Assembly (NCBI GenBank): GCA_021604885.1
Contig: BQJV01000065.1
Location: 1 to 11,014, forward strand
Direction: 5' to 3'
DNA: 11,014 nt
Source: Acidimicrobiales bacterium
GTDB taxonomy: Bacteria > Actinomycetota > Acidimicrobiia > Acidimicrobiales > Aldehydirespiratoraceae
Shown: piece by piece, positions 5,210 through 11,014 of the stretch
Layout of the letters: each line of letters begins with the position of its first letter
Position numbering within the stretch: the stretch's first letter is position 1
Program-made: the position numbers and the translations under genes
Notes under the pieces: generated by a model
Databases searched by the model: none
Told to the model about the DNA's origin: nothing
Seen by the model: only the letters and a program-made list of their open reading frames with translations

Positions 5210-8200
5210 TCAGGAGTCGCTGCGGTCGATGGCCCGTTCGTCGGTGCCGAGGTAGCTGGCCACGACGAGCGGATCGTTGCGCACGGAGTCGGGGTCGCCT
5301 TCGGCGATGACCGAACCGGCCTCGAGGCAGTACACCCGGTCGCTGATGCTCATGATGAGCGGCATATCGTGCTCGATGATCAGCATCGAGGCGCCCATCT
5401 CGCGGCGGATCTCGGTGATCAGCGGGCCGAAGGCCTCGGTCTCGCGTTGGGCGACACCGGCCGTCGGCTCGTCGAGGCACAGCACGTCGGCGTCGAGGGC
5501 GAGCAGGCCGCTGAGCTCGACGATGCGACGGGTACCCGTCGACAGATCCGAGACGAAGGCGTCGGCGTAGCGGCCGAGTCCGAGGAAGTCGATGAGCTCG
5601 TCGGCCTCGCTGCGCATGCGACGCTCGGAGGCCATGTCGAGGAACAGGGCGCTGCGGGCGAACGACGAACGGTGCCGGGCCTCGAGCGCGACCTGGACGC
5701 ACTCGCGCACCGTCAGCTCGGGGAACAAGGTCGCCGCCTGGAAGGTGCGACCGAGTCCCATCGAGGAGCGCACCGGCGACGCGAGCGACTGGATGTTCTT
5801 GCCGAGGAGGGTGACGGTGCCCTCCGCGGGGACGTAGCCGCCGATCGCGTTCATCAGCGTCGACTTGCCCGCGCCGTTCGTGCCGATGAGCCCCACGATC
5901 TCGTCGCGACCGACATCGATGCTCACGTCGCTCACCGCGACGTTGCCGCCGAAGCGGACGGTCACGTTGCTGGTCTTCAGCGTGATGTCGCGGCCCTCTG
6001 CGTTCTGCGGAAGGTTCTCGTAGACCCGAGCCGGTCGGGGTTCGTTCGCGGCGAGGTCCTTGCGGAGCCAGCGCCCGATGACGAGGGGCCACAGGAACGG
6101 GATCAGCGGCTCGAAGACGAGGTAGAAGCTGTAGCCCGCCTTGGTGCCGATCGCGCCGATGCGCTGGCTGCGGATCTGCGCGAGCTGCAACAGCATCGCG
6201 AACGCGATGACGCCGGAGATCACGGCGCCGATCAGGTAGACGTCGAACCAGGCGCTCTCGATCGGGAAGCCGCGAATGCCCCGCGTGCCGTCGCCGAACA
6301 GGTGGTCGACCGCCAGACGGGCGACATAGAAGAAGGTGACGACCTTGGCGACGAGGGCGACGCCGCTCACGAGCCAGTCGAGGGTCGAGGAGCTGTCGGT
6401 CTCGTCGACCACGATGGATCCGTCGCTGCCGCGCCGGATCGCGTCGGGTGTGGCCGTCGTGCTCGCGGTCTCGGCCGTCCCGTAGCTGCGCTCGAGTCGG
6501 TCGACGATAGCGTCGCGCACCTTGTAGGCGATCTGGACGAAGCCGCCCGGGAAGTACATCAGCATCACCAGGAAGCCGATGGACGACGTGGCAAGACTGA
6601 TGATCGGATTGTCGGAGAAGAACGACGGCAGACCGCGGACCCAGAAGGCACCGAGGACGGGGCCGATCACCGAACCGAGACCGCCGATCACGGCCATGTT
6701 CACGACCTGGAGCGAGTCCGCGATCTGGAAGTGCGCTTCGCCGAAGCGGATCTGGCGGGCCGCGTTGCCGAACAGTGCGCCGCCGAGGCCGGCGATGCCG
6801 CCGGCGATCGCGAACGCGGTGAGCTTCATGCGAACGGGTGACACCGTGTAGGCCGACGCCGTGTCGGTGTTGTCGCGGACCGCGATGATCGAGCGGCCGA
6901 TGCCGCTGCGGCGGAGTCGACCGATCACGAGGATCGTGATGACGAGGCAGACGAGACTGAACCGGAAGAAGTTCTCCTGCTGGCGCAGGTTGATCCCGAA
7001 GAAGTGGCCGCGTTCGAACACGACCGAGCTGTCACCGTTCGAGAAGAACGGGCGCTGGTAGATGTACTTCTCGGCCGCGATCGCGAACGCGAACGTGGAG
7101 ATCGCGAGCATGATGCCCCGCACCCGGAGCGCGCCGATGCCGGTGATCGCCGCGATGGCCGCGGTGAGGAACACCGCGGCGACGATCGACGGCAGCGTCG
7201 GGATGCCGGACCATTCGACGTCGAGCAGGCGGTTGCTGCCCCAGCCGATGTCGAGCTCGATGCCGCGGTTGAATGCGGCAGCACTGAGCGCGCCGATTCC
7301 GGCGTAGGCGGCCTGCGCGAGCGAGACCTGTCCGGACCAGCCGGTGATGACGGTCAAGGACGCGGTGATGATCGCGAACGCGACGACCGAGCTGTAGAGG
7401 AACCACTTCGACGGCACGATGCGCTCGGGTGGAGCGTCCCAGAACCACAGGAAGCGGTCGGCCCAGTCGAACAACGTCTCGTGGTGGATCGAGACCTGCC
7501 ACATGACGATGAGCAGGAAGCCGAGCACGATCCGCGGCATCCATCGGACCCACCAGATCTTCGCGATGTGGAGCGGGAGTGGCCGCACCTTCGTCGCGAA
7601 GCTGAGTGGCGATTCGTCGTTGTTGCTCCGGCTCTGCCAGAGGAGGGCGACGATGACGGCGACGAAGACGAGCAGTGTGGACAGCCCGGGATCGGACGTG
7701 AAGTTGAAGCCGAACAGGTTGTCGCCGAAGGCGATGAGGATGCCGCCGGCCATGGCGCGGGGGAACGAGCGCATGCCGGCGATCACTGCGGCGGCGAGCG
7801 CGTTCGTCAGCGTGAAGGGGCCGAGGTTGTCGATGCCCGTCGCGGCCCTGCCGCTGCTGAGCAGGATCATCGAGAGGGTGGCGAGGAAGCCACCGATCGT
7901 CCAGACCACCGACGAGACGACATGCGGGTTCACGCCGGAGAGCCGGCTGAGATCGGGGTTGTCGGCGGATGCGGTGATCGCCTTGCCGAAGGTGGTACGG
8001 CTCATCATCAGGCCGAGCAGCAAGGCGATGACGGGCACGAGGATCAGGATCTGGATGTCCGAACCCTTGATCAGGATGCCCTCGTCGGTGCCGACACCGA
8101 TGCCGTCGAGCGCCGAGAAGTCACCGCCGACGCCTTCGTAGTTGCGGCCGATCGCCGCGGGATACGTCGTCTGCGCGCCCTCGACTTTCGGGAAGCTGAG

Positions 8201-8557
8201 CAGCACCACGGCGCGCCAGAAGTCGGCGATCGCCACCGTGGCGATGAGCAGGACGATGCGCGGTCTGTGGAACAGCCGTTTGACGACGATGACCTCGGTG
8301 ACGAGACCGAGCAGGGCGCCGACGGTCAGCGCGATCACGAACGCGATCCAGAACGGGAAGTTCCAGTTGATGACGAGAAGCGCCATCAGGGTGGCGCCGG
8401 GCAGACCCATGTTGCCGACGGCGAAGTTGATGACCCGGGTGCTCCGGTAGATGAGCACGATGCCCATGGCGAGCAGGCCGAAGACAAGGCCCTGGACCAA
8501 CGTCCAGAACATGATCTGGCGCGTGATCCACGCGCCGAGAAGGAGCCCGGACTCCAT
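5210..8557 (-). CDS. livHMG: LivH-LivM-LivG triple fusion: branched-chain-amino-acid-type ABC importer, two permeases plus ATPase
   Basis: One 1115-aa polypeptide joins three parts that are usually separate proteins. Residues 1-310 resemble LivH (VINFAVGNMGLPGATLMALL at 42-61, and the permease stretch near 196-270). Residues about 335-680 resemble LivM (GWSGQVSLAQAAYAGIGAL at 406-424; AVIGGLGSVIGPVLGAFW at 622-639). Residues 858-1108 are a LivG ATPase with Walker A GTNGAGKST (892-900), signature LSTGT (1005-1009, not LSGGQ), Walker B VLCLDEP (1025-1031) and switch His1063 in IIEHDM. Between LivM and LivG lies a Ser/Thr/Asp-rich linker (about 690-726) and three extra hydrophobic stretches (about 727-749, 770-795 and 806-829). 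The ATG at 8557 shares one base with the preceding stop (TGATG), with GGAAGG upstream. The frame is open throughout, so a sequencing error is not needed to explain it. The substrate may be an amino acid or another carboxylate. Confidence 0.9.
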   Translation of the reverse strand: MESGLLLGAWITRQIMFWTLVQGLVFGLLAMGIVLIYRSTRVINFAVGNMGLPGATLMALLVINWNFPFWIAFVIALTVGALLGLVTEVIVVKRLFHRPRIVLLIATVAIADFWRAVVLLSFPKVEGAQTTYPAAIGRNYEGVGGDFSALDGIGVGTDEGILIKGSDIQILILVPVIALLLGLMMSRTTFGKAITASADNPDLSRLSGVNPHVVSSVVWTIGGFLATLSMILLSSGRAATGIDNLGPFTLTNALAAAVIAGMRSFPRAMAGGILIAFGDNLFGFNFTSDPGLSTLLVFVAVIVALLWQSRSNNDESPLSFATKVRPLPLHIAKIWWVRWMPRIVLGFLLIVMWQVSIHHETLFDWADRFLWFWDAPPERIVPSKWFLYSSVVAFAIITASLTVITGWSGQVSLAQAAYAGIGALSAAAFNRGIELDIGWGSNRLLDVEWSGIPTLPSIVAAVFLTAAIAAITGIGALRVRGIMLAISTFAFAIAAEKYIYQRPFFSNGDSSVVFERGHFFGINLRQQENFFRFSLVCLVITILVIGRLRRSGIGRSIIAVRDNTDTASAYTVSPVRMKLTAFAIAGGIAGLGGALFGNAARQIRFGEAHFQIADSLQVVNMAVIGGLGSVIGPVLGAFWVRGLPSFFSDNPIISLATSSIGFLVMLMYFPGGFVQIAYKVRDAIVDRLERSYGTAETASTTATPDAIRRGSDGSIVVDETDSSSTLDWLVSGVALVAKVVTFFYVARLAVDHLFGDGTRGIRGFPIESAWFDVYLIGAVISGVIAFAMLLQLAQIRSQRIGAIGTKAGYSFYLVFEPLIPFLWPLVIGRWLRKDLAANEPRPARVYENLPQNAEGRDITLKTSNVTVRFGGNVAVSDVSIDVGRDEIVGLIGTNGAGKSTLMNAIGGYVPAEGTVTLLGKNIQSLASPVRSSMGLGRTFQAATLFPELTVRECVQVALEARHRSSFARSALFLDMASERRMRSEADELIDFLGLGRYADAFVSDLSTGTRRIVELSGLLALDADVLCLDEPTAGVAQRETEAFGPLITEIRREMGASMLIIEHDMPLIMSISDRVYCLEAGSVIAEGDPDSVRNDPLVVASYLGTDERAIDRSDS

Positions 8558-10764
8558 CAGCCGCCTTCCTTCCCGAGGAACACGGCGCGGGCGAGATCAT
8601 CTCGCTCCGCCAGCTCCTGGGCCGACCCCTCGAAGCGGACCTGCCCCTTCTCGAGGAAGATCGCGCGGTCCGAGATGGCGAGGGCGACGTTGAGCGACTG
8701 CTCGACGATGATCATCGTCTGGCCCGCGGCGCGCAGCGTGTCGATGTGGCCGAGCAGGTCCTGCACGACGGTGGGGGCGAGGCCGAGACTCAGCTCGTCG
8801 ATGATCAGCAGATCGGGCTCGTGCAGCATGACTCGGGCCAGCGCCAGCATCTGCTGCTGACCGCCGGAGAGGTCACCGGCCCGCTCGTCGAGGCGGTCCT
8901 GGAGCGCGGGGAACATGTCGAGCACGCGGTCCTTGCGGCGCTGCACGTCGGCCGGATCCTTGCGGTAGTTGTACGCGCCGACGTCGAGGTTGTCGCCGAT
9001 CGTGAGGTTCGGCCACACGCCCTTGCCGCCCGGGAGCATCTGGATGCCGAGCGAACCGCGGATCTCGGGGCTCGCGAACGTGGCCGTCCGCCCGTGGTAT
9101 CTGACCACACCGCGTTCGGGTGTCTCGAGTCCCGAGATCACCTTCAGGATGGTGGATTTGCCCGCGCCGTTGGTGCCGAGCAGCGCGAGACACTCGCCCT
9201 TCGCGACGTCGAACGACACGTCGAACAGCACCTGCACCTGGCCGTAGCTGAAGTCGACGTGGTTGACCTGCATCACCGGGATGTCGGTGCCGGCGGCGAC
9301 CAGATCGAAGTACGCCTGCTCCTCCTGGAGTTCCTCGACGACGAGCGAGAGGTCACGACGGATGGCGCGGCTGCCCTTGATGATGTTCCAGCCGCCGAGC
9401 GGCATGAAGATCAGGGTGAGGAAAGTGATGGCGAAGCGCTCGCCCCACTCGTTTTGCATGAAGCCCGACAGCAGGCCGCCGCCGATGCCGCCGATGGCGA
9501 ACATGAAGAAGGTGATGATCGCCGTTCCCATGCCGCGGAGTCGATAGGGAACGACGCCCTGGATCGACGGCTGGATCATGGAGAAGGCGGCGCCGAGGAA
9601 GGTGCTCGTCAGGGTGGCGAAGATGACGAACAGCCACACGTTCGGCATCGAGAACTGGATCGGGATCAGGATCCCGACCGGGATCAGCAGCATGCCGATG
9701 ATGCGCAGGGCCCGGTCCGGTGCCTGGCGGAACGTCTGGTCGAAGCGCTTTCCGATCAGCGGCAGGAGGATGATGATCAGGATGCCGGACGGGGCGACGG
9801 CGAAGCCGCGTTCGAGGGCGTCGAGGCCGAACTCCTCCTCGAGGAAGAAGCTCGTGATGGAACCGGCAGGGAACAGGGCGAAGCCGATCGCGGCCAGCCC
9901 GATGGTCATCGAACGTACGGTGTCGATGCGCCAGATGCGGTTGAACGCCGCGCCGATCGAGATCGGGATCTCGTCACCGTCGCTGCCGAAGCTGTGGCCG
10001 AGAACGTCCTTCTTCTCCCACTGGCCGCGTTCGGGCTCGGGAATCGCGAAGGCGAGGACGGCGAAGACGGCGACTGGGATGCCGAGCAGGAGATACGCCC
10101 AGCGCCACCCTGCGGTGCCGCCGGCGGCGACGGCGATGCCGCCGACGAGAATCGGGCTCATCGCGTTGAACACGCGACCGATCGCCGCGTTGAGGGAGTA
10201 CATCCGGCCGCGGATCGCGATCGGATACGTGTCGGCCAACAGCGTGGAGTGGACCGTGATCGTGTTGGCCTTGCTGATGCCGGTGAAGAACCGTGTCCAG
10301 AAGAACATGAACGCGTTCACGGCGATGCCGCTGAGGAACGCGAAGGCGGCGAACGCCACGCTGGCGACGCCGACGATGGGGCCGCGGCGGATGCGGTCGG
10401 CGAGGTAGCCCATCGGCCCGGCGCCCAGCACGAAGAAGGCGACCGAGGCGACGGAGATGAAGGTGATGAGGCCGTCGCTGGCGTTGAACGTCTCGCCGAT
10501 GTCGGGGCCGAGAATGTTGATCGCGGCGCCCTCGAGCTCGTCGAGCGAGTTGAGCGCGAGGAGGACCATGAAGGTGTACGAGCCGCCCTTGGCGAACCCG
10601 TCGCGAAGGCTCATCTCCTCGCTGCCGACGCCGGGAAGCAGGTCGTCGGCGAACAGGACTTCCTTGGATCGAGCCGCCTGGGCCTCCTGGCGCGCCGCCT
10701 CCTCGTCGAGGACCGATGCGGTCAGCGAGGCTGCTGAACGCGTGACTTCGTCGCTGTCGCTCAC
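8557..10764 (-). CDS. livF: MFS permease fused to LivF-type ABC ATPase
   Basis: The 735-aa protein has two unrelated transporter modules. Residues 52-462 look like a complete 12-helix major facilitator permease, with motif A GYLADRIRR at 119-127, a central loop at about 243-283 and a second-half motif PYRLRG (406-411). A charged helical connector (465-490) leads to a LivF ATPase at 497-735. The ATPase has Walker A GTNGAGKST (530-538), LSGGQ (632-636), Walker B LLIIDE (652-657), and Gln689 in IIVEQS where most ABC ATPases have the switch His, as is usual for LivF. The first 50 residues are polar, with a Glu/Ala-rich stretch. The GTG start at 10764 is chosen because GGGGGAG lies five bases upstream. 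The frame runs 45 codons further upstream, through basic non-conserved sequence. It supplies the missing fourth Liv component for the adjacent LivH-M-G fusion. The role of the MFS half is unknown. Confidence 0.88.
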   Translation of the reverse strand: MSDSDEVTRSAASLTASVLDEEAARQEAQAARSKEVLFADDLLPGVGSEEMSLRDGFAKGGSYTFMVLLALNSLDELEGAAINILGPDIGETFNASDGLITFISVASVAFFVLGAGPMGYLADRIRRGPIVGVASVAFAAFAFLSGIAVNAFMFFWTRFFTGISKANTITVHSTLLADTYPIAIRGRMYSLNAAIGRVFNAMSPILVGGIAVAAGGTAGWRWAYLLLGIPVAVFAVLAFAIPEPERGQWEKKDVLGHSFGSDGDEIPISIGAAFNRIWRIDTVRSMTIGLAAIGFALFPAGSITSFFLEEEFGLDALERGFAVAPSGILIIILLPLIGKRFDQTFRQAPDRALRIIGMLLIPVGILIPIQFSMPNVWLFVIFATLTSTFLGAAFSMIQPSIQGVVPYRLRGMGTAIITFFMFAIGGIGGGLLSGFMQNEWGERFAITFLTLIFMPLGGWNIIKGSRAIRRDLSLVVEELQEEQAYFDLVAAGTDIPVMQVNHVDFSYGQVQVLFDVSFDVAKGECLALLGTNGAGKSTILKVISGLETPERGVVRYHGRTATFASPEIRGSLGIQMLPGGKGVWPNLTIGDNLDVGAYNYRKDPADVQRRKDRVLDMFPALQDRLDERAGDLSGGQQQMLALARVMLHEPDLLIIDELSLGLAPTVVQDLLGHIDTLRAAGQTMIIVEQSLNVALAISDRAIFLEKGQVRFEGSAQELAERDDLARAVFLGKEGG

Positions 10765-10879
10765 CTGGACTCCCCCAGCCACACTGCGAGGGCTGACCCT
10801 AGCCGGACGACGTTCGGTAGGACTAGCCCGACTTTGCACGGAGCGCGCGCGGGCGACCACCTGTGCGAAGCTCCGTCCC
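10765..10879. promoter_or_regulatory. Divergent intergenic region with CTAG-ended dyad
   Basis: These 115 bases separate the two divergent starts. On the minus strand TAGGGT (10801-10796) could be the -10 box of the transporter operon, leaving a leader of roughly 25 bases that contains GGGGGAG. No convincing -35 was found. A dyad at 10799-10826 has arms CTAGCCGGAC and GTAGGACTAG, with seven of ten positions complementary around an 8-base centre. It overlaps the candidate -10 and reaches into the -35 region, so a repressor site is plausible. No clear promoter or ribosome-binding site was found for the plus-strand gene. Confidence 0.35.
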
Positions 10880-11014
10880 ATGGCTTTCGAAACAACCACG
10901 CAGGACGTGATTCAGGGTGCCGACCTCAGCGGCCGCACGGCGGTGGTCACCGGCGCGACGACCGGACTCGGACGGGAAACCGCCCGGGCGCTGGCGGCAA
11001 CGGGCGCCCACGTC
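10880..11014 (+). CDS. Short-chain dehydrogenase/reductase (SDR), N-terminal part (cut by window edge)
   Basis: Only 45 codons are present; the frame is open to the right edge. After about 15 polar residues comes DLSGRTAVVTGATTGLGRET, containing the nucleotide-binding pattern TGxxxGxG (TGATTGLG, residues 24-31) of classical or retinol-dehydrogenase-like SDRs. It then continues ARALAATGAHV, the usual first helix and second strand. Enzymes of this family oxidise alcohols or reduce carbonyls with NAD(P)(H). The catalytic Ser-Tyr-Lys residues lie beyond the window, so neither cofactor nor substrate can be inferred. The ATG at 10880 has no visible Shine-Dalgarno sequence. A GTG at codon 10 is an alternative start but would trim the normal lead-in. 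The gene is divergent from the transporter operon and may share its control region. Confidence 0.85.
   Translation, partial: MAFETTTQDVIQGADLSGRTAVVTGATTGLGRETARALAATGAHV

Noticed and set aside
5990..6502. The triple fusion as an artefact of a lost stop codon between LivM and LivG
   Set aside because: The joining region codes for a coherent linker and membrane-like segments in frame, with the same codon style and no remnant start or ribosome-binding site before LivG.
3947..6841. A 964-codon open frame on the plus strand across the dehydrogenase and LivHMG genes
   Set aside because: It is antisense to two well-supported genes. Its translation is rich in Arg, Asp, Glu, Gly and His with no domain pattern, as expected from GC-rich codon bias on the opposite strand.
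8746..10737. A 663-codon open frame on the plus strand opposite MFS-LivF, and a similar 618-codon frame at 7004-8860
   Set aside because: Both are charged, low-complexity shadows of clear membrane-transport genes, with no recognisable motif.
10765..10899. Start of MFS-LivF 45 codons upstream at 10899
   Set aside because: The added residues are basic and unstructured and would overlap the divergent SDR start, while the GTG at 10764 has GGGGGAG at good spacing.

Overview
The window is GC-rich and densely coded. Short overlaps link its genes, many starts are GTG or lack a ribosome-binding site, and TANNNT -10 boxes stand close to start codons. This points to a high-GC actinobacterium. A marine or soil member of Acidimicrobiia is my best guess, from the overall gene style and not from any marker gene. 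No rRNA, tRNA, CRISPR array, insertion sequence or phage gene is visible. No gene-free stretch exceeds about 115 bases.

Region 1 (1-2073, minus strand) is a molybdate uptake operon, read from right to left. It has a small MerR/excisionase-type regulator with a molybdate-binding Mop/TOBE domain, then modA (binding protein), modB (permease) and modC (ATPase, cut by the window edge). Each junction is a 4-base stop/start overlap. An AT-rich imperfect inverted repeat lies over the likely promoter in front of the regulator and is a candidate molybdate-responsive operator.

Region 2 (2133-3233, plus strand) is a divergent MscS-type mechanosensitive channel gene. Region 3 (3240-3953, minus strand) is a class I SAM-dependent O-methyltransferase gene with a strong Shine-Dalgarno sequence. 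Its plausible promoter overlaps the end of the upstream gene.

Region 4 (3950-10764, minus strand) is the remarkable part. Two giant genes appear to encode a complete branched-chain-amino-acid-type (Liv/HAAT) ABC importer core as only two polypeptides. The first is a 12-helix MFS permease fused to a LivF ATPase (735 aa). The second is a LivH-LivM-LivG triple fusion (1115 aa) with an extra hydrophobic segment between LivM and LivG. The genes are joined by a one-base TGATG overlap and followed six bases later by an FMN-dependent L-lactate/2-hydroxy-acid dehydrogenase. No substrate-binding protein gene is in the window. Substrate import followed by 2-hydroxy-acid oxidation is a reasonable hypothesis, but the substrate cannot be read from the sequence.

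Region 5 (10880-11014, plus strand) is the start of a divergent short-chain dehydrogenase/reductase. A 115-base intergenic region with a CTAG-ended dyad may control both directions.
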